Assembly (NCBI GenBank): GCA_039105265.1
Contig: JAPFFF010000012.1
Location: forward strand, 1-64,000
Length of the DNA: 64,000 bases
Reading direction: 5' to 3'
Source of the DNA: Tritrichomonas musculus
Lineage: Eukaryota; Parabasalia; Tritrichomonadida; Tritrichomonadidae
The notes below the pieces were generated by a model. It made no database searches. It saw only the letters and a list, made by a program, of their open reading frames with translations, and was not told the origin of the DNA. A program made the position numbers and the translations under genes. The first letter of the stretch is position 1, and every line of letters starts with the position of its first letter. Shown here in pieces: positions 39,410 to 49,215 of the stretch.

Positions 39410-39881
39410 CTATAAAAGTTTTAAATTTTCGAATTTTTGATAGAATTATTTCTATAAAATTCAAGATTTTATTTGAAAATTTTATCACCTATTCAATTTA
39501 TATTATCATACAAACATAAATAGAAAAAGTTGAAATTATATCGGAATAAAATTCAAAAAGTTATTTATCGCAGAAATTGATTTGAATAAAAAGTCCTGAT
39601 TATTATCAAGGTTTCCCGAATAATTTTAAACTTTATTTCTTGATATTCATGTGTTTAATAAGGAAGCAACTATTCACATAAAGAAAATGGAATACCACGA
39701 AAACAAAAAACAATTTTTTTTATCTGGTATTTTTTGGATCTGTAAACATTTTTAACAAGCACTAATATATTAGAAATTCCTTGAAATCATTGGTCAAAAA
39801 TTTTCAATTTCAATAGGTTGTAATCCACCAAATTATTGTTAAATAAAAAAAGCTTTTGATACTATCAATCCTATTTTTCAA
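39410..39881. other. Intergenic between SAPS-like gene and transposase
   Basis: AT-rich, with a TCAAAAAGT word at 39551. No terminal inverted repeat for the transposon on the right could be found here. Confidence 0.4.
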
Positions 39882-41179
39882 ATATGGGCAAAATACTAGG
39901 AAAAGATATACAAGATAGGCCATTGGACAATAGATACATAATTAGCAACGTAAAAAGAGAGTTTTAGAACTATATTTTGTCGTCATTTCATTTCTCAAAT
40001 GAACCGACCAGATAAAACGTGGCAGGTAGTAACAAATATTAGAAACAAAATAAATATGAGAAACAAGAATATTGAGAATAAAAAGAAAAAGAATCCAGAT
40101 GAATTTCTTTCGATATCTACTCTTTTAAGACGAATAAGAGAATTTTGTAATTTCAGAGAAGAAGAACAGCATGAATATCTTGCTAATGGCCCCGGTATGC
40201 ATGATCACGGAGGATCTCATTATCACAAAGTTACTAAGGAAACACTTCTTTGTATCATTGTTCTTGTTTTAGATTTTCCAACTCTTTCAGCACCATCAAT
40301 TGCCAAATATCTAAACTCAAAATATGGACCTAACTATCCTATGATAATCAAATATCGGCTAGAACGGTGCAACGCTATTTGTCTAAGTTAAAATTCAGAG
40401 TTAAAAAGGCATCATTTTCACCTCCTACCAGAAATAATATTGGCCTAAGAATATTTAGAGTGGCGTGCTCCAAAATAATGGAAGACATTTTGAGAAATGA
40501 AAATGTTCTCATAGCCTTCGTTGATGAGGCAGCAGTTACTGATTGCGATGGACGTTGTTATGGAAGAGCTTTTGCTGGTATTACTCCTGTAATGAATTGT
40601 CCTCTTTCAAAAGTAAAGTCAACAATTGTTGCAATTGCAATTCCTTGTTATGGCATTCGTTATACTTTCATTGATCAATCATACACTGGCACAGAATATG
40701 CTAGGTTTTTGAACGAGGCAACACATTTTATCAGAAAATATATTTGTAATAAAGACACAGAAATTGTCATAATCGAAGACAACTGTCCTATTCATAGTAC
40801 AGAAGAGGTAGAAAATTAAATTGAAAAACTCAAAATTGCATTGTTGCCAATTGTGCCATATAGCCCTTGTCTAAATGAAGTGATTGAAGGATACTTTGGT
40901 TTAATTAAAAGTAAGAATTATCTAACAACAGGCTATTCGAGTATAATTTCAAATAAAAGTGCTATCGAATTCAATTGGAATATTTTGACTCATCAACTTT
41001 TTGATGATAAAGTAAGTGTTCAATTATTATCTGATTGGTTCAACAGATTAGAATATTGCAAAACAGGTGTGCCAATATATCCAAAGCATATTTCTTCAGA
41101 CACTTTCAAAGATTACAGTAAACTATTTAAAAAATTGACAGTTACAGTAGATCGACTGAAAGGTGAAATTAATCATTAA
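39882..41179 (+). pseudogene. IS630/Tc1-mariner-type DDE transposase, decayed
   Basis: A plain DNA transposon remnant. A short frame from 39882 (MGKILGKDIQDRPLDNRYII…) may be its N-terminus. The clear part starts at 39999. A helix-turn-helix segment (SISTLLRRIREF and later NQISARTVQRYLSKLKF) is followed by the catalytic core: FVDEAAVTDCDG (first Asp), IEDNCPIHST (second Asp) and PYSPCLNEVIEGYFGLIK (the Glu region). One frame change lies at about 40320-40345 between helix blocks, and an in-frame TAA sits at 40817-40819 between the second and third catalytic motifs. No terminal inverted repeats were seen, so the ends are uncertain. Low damage suggests a young but dead copy. Confidence 0.8.
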
Positions 41180-41417
41180 AATATAACTCTATTTCAATTA
41201 AAAAAGCAAATATCATATATTTTAATTATGTTTTAATTTATTATTTTTAAATAATTTAGATATTACTTCAACATGAGCATTTTTGATAGCAAGCTTTTGC
41301 TGTTTTTGGAATTCTTTGAAGTCATTTCCAGAACGAGACATTTTAAAAAATGAAGTGATTTTGTTTGCGAATATTCAATTTTCAAAAATAATTCAATTTT
41401 TTTTCTCGAATGAAATC

Positions 41418-41696
41418 ATGAGCCAAAATTTAGATTTGGGTGAGTTCAAGGAAACAGCTATCATCAAGAAGTTGAAGAAGTCCAAGAGTAACAACAACCT
41501 CAAAAATATTGATACTGCAAAAACTGAAACAACAGAAAAACGTGGTAGAAAGCAAAAGTATGCAACAATTGAAGAACGTAATGAAGCACATAAACAGCAA
41601 CAAAAGGCATATCGTGAAAGAAAGAAAAAAGAAGTACAAAGTATGAAGGAAAAAATAATGGCGTATGAAAGCAAAAAGGTATCACATGAAGAATGA
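41418..41696 (+). CDS. Small basic coiled-coil protein, orphan
   Basis: A 92-codon frame from the ATG at 41418 (an upstream extension begins at TTG and crosses the transposon border). Residues 30-80 are strongly basic with a helical RGRKQKYATIEERNEAHKQQ and AYRERKKKEVQSMKEKI pattern, reminiscent of the GR-x-KY-x-T-x-EE-R segments of small DNA-binding or element-encoded proteins. The frame ends inside a 19-base direct repeat run. The function is unknown. It is tail-to-tail with the next frame, and the cluster 41418-43671 may be the remains of one larger element. Confidence 0.4.
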   Translation: MSQNLDLGEFKETAIIKKLKKSKSNNNLKNIDTAKTETTEKRGRKQKYATIEERNEAHKQQQKAYRERKKKEVQSMKEKIMAYESKKVSHEE

Positions 41697-41790
41697 GGTA
41701 TCACATGAGGAAAAAGGTAGCTTATGAGGAAAAAGGTATCACATCAGGAAAAAGGTAGCTTATGAGGAAAAACAAGTAGATAAAAAAATT
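41676..41790 (+). repeat. 19-bp half-unit direct repeats
   Basis: Alternating 19-base units, AAGGTATCACATGAGGAAA and AAGGTAGCTTATGAGGAAA, are repeated about five times from the end of the small basic ORF to 41780. The two variants form a 38-base double unit. They look like an expanded Lys/Glu-rich coding tail. Confidence 0.75.
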
Positions 41791-41799
41791 TTTTTTTAG

Positions 41800-42225
41800 T
41801 TATTCATTTTTTTTGTAGTACATTGTGATGAACTTATTGTTTTTTTTCACTCTCATATGAGTAAAGTGTCTCTTTGTTCCATCGAGGTGCCAGAAACCAA
41901 GTCGAGTAATAGATAGTTCATGACCAAAGAACATGTTGTACAAGTTAACAATATCTCTTGCAGGATAACAATCTTTTTCGAGGTTGTCAAACCCTTCATC
42001 ATACCTCTTTTTTTGTTTTGCTCGAAGTCGATGTGCATCATTTTCAAGAGCTTGAGCATAATTTTCACACATCGTTCTTAAATTTGATGTATCATCATCA
42101 ACTTTTAGTTGAGATATTTTTTTCGACATGTTTATATTTATTTTGTAGTCGAATGAATCACGATCTTTAGGAGGTGTTTGTTTTTGTAAAATATCTTCTA
42201 TTTTGTCTTCTTCTTCATTCATCAT
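41800..42225 (-). CDS. Orphan 141-aa protein of the accessory island
   Basis: The first ATG in the frame is at 42225, giving 141 residues; the open frame itself starts at a TTG further up. An acidic N-terminus (MMNEEEDKIEDIL) is followed by helical Lys/Asp-rich sequence (LRTMCENYAQALENDAHRLR, KQKKRYDEGFDNLEKDCYPA) and a compact end, DIVNLYNMFFGHELSITRLG, FWHLDGTKRHFTHMRV. No known domain. An Initiator match TCACT lies at 42238-42242 on this strand, 15 bases before the ATG. It lies back to back with the gene at 42421. Confidence 0.45.
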   Translation of the reverse strand: MMNEEEDKIEDILQKQTPPKDRDSFDYKININMSKKISQLKVDDDTSNLRTMCENYAQALENDAHRLRAKQKKRYDEGFDNLEKDCYPARDIVNLYNMFFGHELSITRLGFWHLDGTKRHFTHMRVKKNNKFITMYYKKNE

Positions 42226-42420
42226 TAATAAAATAATAGTGATATTAATAAATATATTTTTTTTAAATTTCAATATATTTTAATTTTTTTTTTTTTATTC
42301 AATTTTTGAATTTTTATAGTGTATTTAACTTTTTCAAAGAAAACTTTCCACCTTCGAGTTTTTCTACTAGATTTAAAATTTAGTGATATCAACTAGAAAA
42401 TAGATCATTTTTATACTTGT

Positions 42421-43325
42421 ATGTCATACAACTACAGCTCTGACAGCGATGTTAGTCTATTTGACTCGATCGAGCATTCAGGTCAACAAGCTCCACCATC
42501 AGATCTGCCATCAGCTCCACTCACAGAAGATTGGCTCAAGAACATGACCCCAGAACAACTTGAATCCATGAGACAGTCCATCATGAAGCAGCAACAGCAG
42601 TTCGAGCAAGAAGCAGCAGCTAGATTGAAGAAGAAGCAAGAAGAAGAAGAAGCAGCTAGATTGAAGAAGAAGCAAGAAGAAGAAGAAGCAGCTAGATTGA
42701 AGAAGAAGCAAGAAGGAAGAAGAAGCAAGAAGAAGAAGCATTAGCAAGATTGAAGCAAGAAGACAATGCAAGAAGGAAGAATCCGTATGTTCCAATTTCA
42801 AATAAAGTATTTCCACCACCTCGCTCATATAATATAATACAAGTTCCTCCACCTCCTCCACCTCCTTCGAATCAACAAATACCGCCACCTCCAAGTGTTC
42901 TCGCGAGACCATCTGCATTTGCCGTGAATCAAAAACTCAGTACCAATCCAAAAGAAGAAACAAAGATAGAAGAAGAAGAAGTTGATCATGAACAAGAACC
43001 AGTTCACAGAGAACCATATAAGCCACCGAAAAGTGTTCATGAAATGAAAGTCAATAATGATTATAAGGAGGATAATGTTAAACCATTCGACTTTCAAGAT
43101 GAAATGGATCGAATAAGAGAAGAAAATGAATTCTTGAAAGAACGATTAACGAAGTTGGAGGAGCGAATGACTGCGGTAGAATTTAACATTGAAGACATAA
43201 ATCACAATGCCGAAGATCTCAGGAAAGACTTTGATGATAACGACATGTACACACTCGAGCTGATGAAATTAGACCTTGCTCCAAAAAAGGTGGCGAAGTA
43301 CATTAACTGTGTAGTCGACATTTAG
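42421..43325 (+). pseudogene. Coiled-coil / proline-rich orphan protein, appears broken
   Basis: The frame opens at the ATG at 42421, 14 bases after an Initiator match (TCATT, 42405-42409). Its parts, in order, are a Ser/Pro-rich head, an Arg/Lys/Glu coiled coil made of a 13-residue repeat (AARLKKKQEEEEA type), a proline-rich segment (VPPPPPPPS…IPPPPS), an acidic linker and a C-terminal coiled coil (EFLKERLTKLEERMTAVEF). It looks broken, with about one break. Such an orphan beside a small basic protein and another orphan suggests a remnant of a large mobile element. If that is a capsid-bearing class (Maverick/Polinton type) it is a fossil here; no capsid, polymerase B or integrase was seen to confirm it. 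Confidence 0.4.
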
Positions 43326-43612
43326 ACATACTCGTATATACCCCTTAATATGTTTTGCATCTTTGCATATAAAATGATTACTCTTACGTCTTATAGTAAA
43401 GGGGTACCTATTCAGTATCTCATAGTCGTTAGTAAAGCCTTTGAGTGGCACAAATGACATTTACATATAGAAAGAAATAGGTACGAGATTCTCGGGGCAG
43501 GTACCTGTGCCGTTTCATAAATGGTGAGCTTTGAGGTGGGTAGGTGGGATAACAAGAAAAGAAGAAGAAGAAATTTTTTTTTTTTAATTTTTTTTTTATT
43601 TTTTTTTTTTTT
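43326..43612. other. 3' flank of orphan gene, KpnI-like palindrome
   Basis: Single-copy sequence unusually mixed in base composition for this genome. It contains GGTACC twice and the perfect 10-base palindrome CAGGTACCTG near 43498-43507, then T-rich sequence from 43573. No gene seen. Confidence 0.4.
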
Positions 43613-43668
43613 CTAGTTCGTGTTAACGCGTGGGGAGCAAGCCCCAGCGGAAACCGACTAGTATATAC

Positions 43669-43671
<3 letters not shown>
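43613..43671. other. GC-rich island between T tracts
   Basis: A 59-base island, about half G+C, between a T-rich stretch (43573-43612) and 35 T (43672-43706). It holds the palindromes GTTAAC and ACGCGT, a hairpin TGGGG-AGCAAG-CCCCA at 43631-43646, and the 10-base palindrome AGTATATACT at 43660-43669. It could be the end of a mobile element or a small structured RNA; neither can be shown here. Confidence 0.5.
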
Positions 43672-43706
<35 letters not shown>

Positions 43707-43952
43707 CCTTTTTTGTTTGTTTGTTTCATTTAATTTATTTGCATTACTTACTATTAACCATGAAGATAACTAATCTATTAACGATGAAGGCATCAATTTT
43801 ACGATATCCACTTCACATAATACTTGGTTGGAGTAATTAATAATGAAAAGATTGTCCAATACTTAATAAAGCATAACGATTTTGTTAACCTAATAATAAT
43901 GGATTTAGAACACGGTATAGTTCGATATAAATCCTCTAACAAACTCATTCAA
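43707..43952. other. AT-rich spacer
   Basis: No gene, repeat or RNA recognised. Confidence 0.4.
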
Positions 43953-44159
43953 TCATTCGAGTGTCGTTAAGTGATCATTTATTAAGAAATTTATGTGACA
44001 TATCATTATACGAATCGAATAGATCAAATATATCATCTTTTGGGTCACTAATTTTACAGATTTCTGATTGTCATCATATTTAATAGATATATCTATAATT
44101 TCTAAAGTGATATGATCATTATCTGTCGTTGTTGTAGTAGAATATTGTTGGTGGAGCAT
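43953..44159 (-). CDS. Possible 68-aa reading frame
   Basis: A short ATG-started frame whose middle (TTTTTDNDHITLEIIDISIK and YDDNQKSVKLVTQK) has coding-like composition, while the end is hydrophobic and AT-driven. No family seen. It may be a fragment or chance. Confidence 0.2.
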   Translation of the reverse strand: MLHQQYSTTTTTDNDHITLEIIDISIKYDDNQKSVKLVTQKMIYLIYSIRIMICHINFLINDHLTTLE

Positions 44160-44685
44160 TGTAAAACCTCACTCTATGAAATTGACCTTCATGAATCAAA
44201 ACAATTTGACCTTAACTTTTTGAATGAAAATAAACGACTATTTTTATATTATGCCAAACTCGCGATAAGTGAGAAGTAAAACAAGTGAATTTCTTTATTT
44301 GAGTTCTTTTGCCAAATATGTAGAAATATCATTGTAAAAAAAATAGAGAACAAAACAACACTTTCAAAATCAAGCATTTTATTAGACTTTAATCATTAGA
44401 ATATACAATAACATTGTGAACAATTTGTTTCTGCTGTTGGCCTGATCAATTAAACGAATTTGATGTAATTTGATGAAATTATTAAACGTTTGGACCAGAT
44501 TTTAACAGATAAAATTGGGTCTAAAACTAAAGTTGAGTTTTTTGGAGTTAGTTGATTATCTGCTTTATAAAAATGCAACATAATTCAACACTGCAAAGTG
44601 AAGATTCTTCTTTGAATCCAAATACAAAATTGAATAATCTTTCAATAAATTGAAAACCTTTTCAAATTTTTTCAGACAAAATAAT
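44160..44685. other. Intergenic upstream of membrane protein gene
   Basis: AT-rich. It contains ACTTTTTGA at 44215 (reverse of TCAAAAAGT). No gene seen. Confidence 0.4.
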
Positions 44686-45867
44686 ATGTTTCCTATTCTA
44701 TGCTTTTTAGCAAGTTCTACTTGTGACAAAATTATTGAAATAGCTGATATCAATAGCTATCAGACAGTTTCTACATTAGCAACCGAAAAAATTTGTTTCA
44801 GATCGAGACGTCCGAAAACATTAATTCTTTTTAACCACGCTGATGAATACGAAATCAACAGTTATCAAACTAGAAATGACCAAGATTTTTTATCACAAAA
44901 AACAAATTTGAAAGCTGAAGGCAAAAAATTAATAGGATTTTATTTTGGTTCATCGACTTCAAATCAAATCGAATTAATATCTACCAAATCCAACTCATTC
45001 TCTTACATTTCTACGCTTTTTCCACATGATTGCTTAAATATTTCTATTAGTACTCTTGAGAATGACGTCATCAATTTTGGCGAAAGTGAAAAATTCCCAT
45101 CATGCCTTTTCCATGCACATAAAAACAGTACATATGCAATATCAATTGATGCTGACAATGCATCTTTTTTAATCGGGTTAAAGAATGGAATTCAATTTAA
45201 TGGTAGAATGTCAGATTATATTGTATCATCATCAGAGCTTTTCTATTGGGTGCCTTCTCATTTAAATAAAAATACTAATTTTAAAGCTTCTGTTACAATT
45301 GGGATGCCAGATAAAGCAAATAATAATATGGGATTTAAATATTCTATAGAACCCGATAAGTTTTTGCCTATATTTATTGATAATGATTCTGGAAGTGATG
45401 GTCAAGATGATTCCGGTGGCCAGGACTCAAATTATCCACCTAAGTTTAATTATAACAATATCTATCAAAATGGCGGAATAATATTCCCAACAATATTATA
45501 TATGATTTTATTCTTTGTGCTTGTATTTTTCTTTTGCTTAATTGCTATTCGATTCATTTATTGCTATTGCCATAATAGATCAACTATTAACAGAAATAAC
45601 CCTAACAATACTCAATATCAAGATGATATTCCACCAGTTGAACCTTTGAGTCAATCTAATTTTCTTACCCAAAATCTACAAAATCAAAACATACAAATTG
45701 TACCAATTCAAACAGGACAACAATATTATCAAAATAACTTTCAACCATTAAATGTTTACTATCCATCTTTACAAGAACCTCAATTACCTCGTCAGCAACT
45801 TTTAGTGGAACAACAACCACAGCATATTCAACAACAAAATGCCTATCAACAAATTGTTTATATTTAA
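44686..45867 (+). CDS. Type I membrane protein with Gln/Asn/Pro-rich tail
   Basis: 393 residues from the ATG at 44686 (upstream frame starts at TTG). The start MFPILCFLASSTC is a short signal peptide. An ectodomain of about 245 residues follows, with many Asn-X-Ser/Thr sites and a few cysteines, then a Gly/Asp/Ser linker (GSDGQDDSGGQD). A single membrane segment (~262-297, ILYMILFFVLVFFFCLIAI) ends in a Cys-rich border. The cytoplasmic tail of ~95 residues is rich in Gln, Asn and Pro. Single-pass proteins of this kind are common on trichomonad surfaces and endosomes. The ectodomain family is not recognised. The stop overlaps TAAA. Confidence 0.75.
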   Translation: MFPILCFLASSTCDKIIEIADINSYQTVSTLATEKICFRSRRPKTLILFNHADEYEINSYQTRNDQDFLSQKTNLKAEGKKLIGFYFGSSTSNQIELISTKSNSFSYISTLFPHDCLNISISTLENDVINFGESEKFPSCLFHAHKNSTYAISIDADNASFLIGLKNGIQFNGRMSDYIVSSSELFYWVPSHLNKNTNFKASVTIGMPDKANNNMGFKYSIEPDKFLPIFIDNDSGSDGQDDSGGQDSNYPPKFNYNNIYQNGGIIFPTILYMILFFVLVFFFCLIAIRFIYCYCHNRSTINRNNPNNTQYQDDIPPVEPLSQSNFLTQNLQNQNIQIVPIQTGQQYYQNNFQPLNVYYPSLQEPQLPRQQLLVEQQPQHIQQQNAYQQIVYI

Positions 45868-46160
45868 AAAATACAACAACAAATGTCTTTTTTTTTTTAT
45901 TTTCAATTTCTCAAATGAAAGTTTCTATTATTTGATAAATGCAATTATGTTTGAGCATTTATTTTTTCAATATTTACAGTAAGTCCATGAGCGCATATGT
46001 AAAAGCTATTTAGTTAATAGAAACTTTTATTATGCTATTTACTTAGCAAATGATAATATAGTCTGATACTTTATAGCACTTTTAAAGGTCAATATATGGT
46101 CAAATATCCGTTAAAAATGACGATTTAATTGACAAAATTGTAAATGATTCAATTTTTTAT
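45868..46160. other. Short intergenic region
   Basis: Homology with the 26-kb paralogue begins only at about 46140, some 38 bases before the next ATG. Nothing else seen. Confidence 0.45.
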
Positions 46161-46165
46161 TCACA
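46161..46165 (+). promoter_or_regulatory. Initiator (Inr) of BTB-like/F5-8C gene B
   Basis: TCACA, start-site A at 46163, 15 bases before the ATG at 46178; same sequence and spacing as gene A. Confidence 0.55.
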
Positions 46166-46177
46166 AAATTTAGAAAA

Positions 46178-47485
46178 ATGAATGAAGTAAATAAAATCAA
46201 ATTAAGCACAACAAGTATATTGAATGTTCCAATTCAAGCATACGACGATGATTTTACATTTATTGTGAACAATAGAGAATATAAAACAAATCGACTTACA
46301 GCCAGCTTGTTATCACCAGAAATAAGTAGAAATCAAAAGAATGATCCAACAACTAACGAATTCATAATTAAAACTGAACAAGATGGAGATTTTCAACATA
46401 TTCTTGATCTTACTAATTTTGAAGATATCACATTTCAAGAAAAAGAAATTCCATTTATAGAAGAGATTATTGAAATCCTTAATAACGAATCAATTGAAAT
46501 TCAACAAGGAAGTGAAATTACAGAAATTAATATGAAGAATATTATTCCACGACTAATAAATCACGAGAAGAATCGACATTTCTATTCAAAAATACTTCAA
46601 CAAGAAATCAAATTCATATCTTCACATTTCTTTGAAATATCGGAAGAAGTATCAGAAGAAATACAGAAACTATCAAGAGAGACGTTAAATCAAATTCTAA
46701 CCGAACCATCGCTTCAGCTAGAATCAGAAGACCAACTTATCAGCATAATCAACGAACTCTATTTGAAAGATAACCAATATTTCACATTTTATGAGTATGT
46801 TGACTTCTCTAATGTTACATCACAAAAAATGACAGAATTCATAAATATCTATAACATGAATGATTTGACACAACAAATATGGATAAATTTGTCAGGAAGA
46901 CTTCAGCAACGAATCAACAGTATCAAAGAAACCAAACTTAAAAAAATAAAAAATAAAACACGATATCATTCTCACAAAATTTTTTATAATGAAAATAACG
47001 AGTTTGATGGTATAATTAATTTTTTAAAAACTACATCGACAAAAGGAATAAAAGACGAAATAAATGTCTTTGCATCATCTATTTTTGATAATGATTTTAT
47101 GTTTTCGCCAGAAAATGCAATAATTTATGATGATCAAACAAGATATTTCGTTTCTAATGATGAAGAAAATTCTTGGCTATGCATTGACTTCAAAGACCAT
47201 AAAATCGTTCCTAATTATTATTCAATTCGTTCAATTAACGATAGCCCAAATAATGCTCATCCTAAATCTTGGGTTATTGAAGGATCAAACGATAGTATTA
47301 ATTGGACTATTATTGATCAAAGAAATTCATTTTCATATCTTAATGGTAATAATTTAGTGCATGCTTTTCCAATTGAAAATGAAAACACATTTAGATATGT
47401 TCGAATGCGTATAACAGATTTAAATTGGTTTGATTCATACAATTTAACAATCGATTCTATTGAATTTTTCGGAATACTAATTTAA
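46178..47485 (+). CDS. BTB-like / F5/8 type C domain protein B
   Basis: 435 residues (ATG at 46178). The first ~160 residues and the 38 bases before the ATG are almost identical to gene A at 26277. Identity falls over residues ~160-235 and the discoidin half (~275-435) has diverged freely: EFDGIINFLKTTSTKGIK, SWLCIDFKDHKIV, NNAHPKSWVIEGSND, ending IDSIEFFGILI. Gene B has an extra segment (GRLQQRINSIKETKLKK) at the junction of the two halves. The conserved N-terminus with a variable C-terminal ligand domain suggests different targets for a shared adaptor. Confidence 0.75.
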   Translation: MNEVNKIKLSTTSILNVPIQAYDDDFTFIVNNREYKTNRLTASLLSPEISRNQKNDPTTNEFIIKTEQDGDFQHILDLTNFEDITFQEKEIPFIEEIIEILNNESIEIQQGSEITEINMKNIIPRLINHEKNRHFYSKILQQEIKFISSHFFEISEEVSEEIQKLSRETLNQILTEPSLQLESEDQLISIINELYLKDNQYFTFYEYVDFSNVTSQKMTEFINIYNMNDLTQQIWINLSGRLQQRINSIKETKLKKIKNKTRYHSHKIFYNENNEFDGIINFLKTTSTKGIKDEINVFASSIFDNDFMFSPENAIIYDDQTRYFVSNDEENSWLCIDFKDHKIVPNYYSIRSINDSPNNAHPKSWVIEGSNDSINWTIIDQRNSFSYLNGNNLVHAFPIENENTFRYVRMRITDLNWFDSYNLTIDSIEFFGILI

Positions 47486-47774
47486 GTATCATTGTAAATA
47501 TTACATTAACTTTATTCTTAATTACTTAATACTTTATATACTTATTTTCACATGAATTTTATGTAATATTTTAAAATAGAAAAAGGCTTATATCAAGATA
47601 TATATTATATTTCTTTTTAAGCTTATTATTTTTCCTATTAGGGCATTTGTTTAATTAATTATATGCAAAGATATCTCCAATTGTTTTTTTGATATATTAT
47701 TTGGTTGAACTAATTCAATTTTTCTTAAAGACCATTTTGAAATTTCATCAAACGATTTTTCTAAGATAAATGAA
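47486..47774. other. Short intergenic region
   Basis: AT-rich, no gene seen. Confidence 0.45.
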
Positions 47775-48815
47775 ATGAAGAAGAAGACAAGTTTACCATT
47801 AATTTTTTGGATAATATATCTTGGATCTATTTTTGCTATTTGTATAGTTAATGTTTTGATTTTTTCTTTTACAAAAACATCAAACGTATCATTTCCAAGC
47901 AATAAGTGTGTTTGCCAAACAGAGTGTAATGGTGTTTCAAAAATAAAGTATAATTCAATTGATGAGATTACGTTTATTTCTTGTCCACGGCCATTAACAC
48001 CAGATCGATATAATAGTTTAAAAGTTACATATTCTTCATGGCTGGCTTCTTCACCTAAGACATCAATAATATTATTTACAAATCGAACTGAATTTGATCC
48101 AACAGGCAAATTTCCAGACGAACTTGATAAACTTTTTGGCAAAGACAGAGTTAAATATGCTGGAAGCATTAGACATGATTTGACAGGAGTTCCATACATC
48201 GATGATTGGTTTCGACAGGGAATTAAGCACTCAAGCTCAAAATATGTATGCTTTATAAACAGCGATATTCCTATTTCTGGAAACTGGCTTCATCGAGTTA
48301 AACAAGTTTATGCAGTAATGGAAGATAAACCTGTTGTTTTAATAGGACAACGTATAGATTTTGATCTAGAGGATTCAAAATTTGAAAAGCTTCGATTTGA
48401 TCAAAAACACTTATTAAAAGACATAGATAAGATGGTTGAAGAATCAAATCACTCACCTCACAGCCCTTTTGGAGTCGATTCATTCACTTTTCGAATTGAC
48501 AACATACCTTTCAATTATGAAAAAATTCTTCCATTCATCATGGGACGATACAATTGGGATAACTGGATTGTTGGTTGGCTGAATACTTTTACAGATACGG
48601 TTACATTTAATTTAAATCCTCCAATTTATCATATTAATCATGTTAGGCATGACTTTAATCCAGAGGATTCAAAAGTTGCAGTTAACCATCACTTTAAAAA
48701 GGGAAATAAAGATTATTTCGGATCGAATTATGATACCAAATGGGAAATTGTTGATAACTTTTTGGTAAAAAGGTCATCAAATTATTCAATTGAGTTGCCA
48801 CAAAATGTTGATTAA
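47775..48815 (+). CDS. Type II membrane glycosyltransferase-like protein
   Basis: 346 residues (ATG at 47775). A basic start (MKKKTS) and one hydrophobic segment (~7-32) give Golgi type II topology. The lumenal part has two cysteines (CVCQTEC), then ITFISCPRPLTPDRYNSLKV (first strand), ILFTNRTEFD, YVCFINSDIPISGNW (a DxD-like NSDI motif for nucleotide-sugar binding) and GRYNWDNWIVGWLN, the G-R-x-x-W-D-N-W acceptor-side motif found in several uncharacterised nucleotide-diphospho-sugar transferase-like families. Sugar and acceptor cannot be told. The stop overlaps TAAA. Confidence 0.65.
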   Translation: MKKKTSLPLIFWIIYLGSIFAICIVNVLIFSFTKTSNVSFPSNKCVCQTECNGVSKIKYNSIDEITFISCPRPLTPDRYNSLKVTYSSWLASSPKTSIILFTNRTEFDPTGKFPDELDKLFGKDRVKYAGSIRHDLTGVPYIDDWFRQGIKHSSSKYVCFINSDIPISGNWLHRVKQVYAVMEDKPVVLIGQRIDFDLEDSKFEKLRFDQKHLLKDIDKMVEESNHSPHSPFGVDSFTFRIDNIPFNYEKILPFIMGRYNWDNWIVGWLNTFTDTVTFNLNPPIYHINHVRHDFNPEDSKVAVNHHFKKGNKDYFGSNYDTKWEIVDNFLVKRSSNYSIELPQNVD

Positions 48816-49215
48816 ATTGTTTATTTTTAATAAAATATTATATAGATCTTAATTTTTTAACGAATAGATATCAAGTATTGAACATTTTTTTTTATTTATA
48901 TTTGGACAATTATCATTTTTAGCGGATACCACCATTTATTCTTCTATTATTTTTAACAATTTGAAGCATTTCCTAAAATTAATTCGTTTTTGATCATCAA
49001 TCAAATATATACAAAATTCAAATTTTTGGCTTGAATACAATTTTTAAAACCAACAAAATCGATGGCTATGATAAAATGTGCGAGTGGGGGTAAAAAAAAA
49101 AAAAAAAAAAAGAGAAAATATGAAAAACTAACAAAATAAATTTAAATAATAAATAAATAAAAATAAATAAAACCGGTCATTTCATACATATTTTGATAGT
49201 TTTTGATTTCTATCA
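48816..49215. other. Convergent intergenic region
   Basis: About 400 AT-rich bases including an A run at 49094-49110. No gene seen. Confidence 0.5.

Noticed and set aside
42483-42918. Minus-strand Leu/Ser/Cys-rich frames
   Set aside because: Shadows of the coiled-coil and proline-rich coding repeats on the plus strand.
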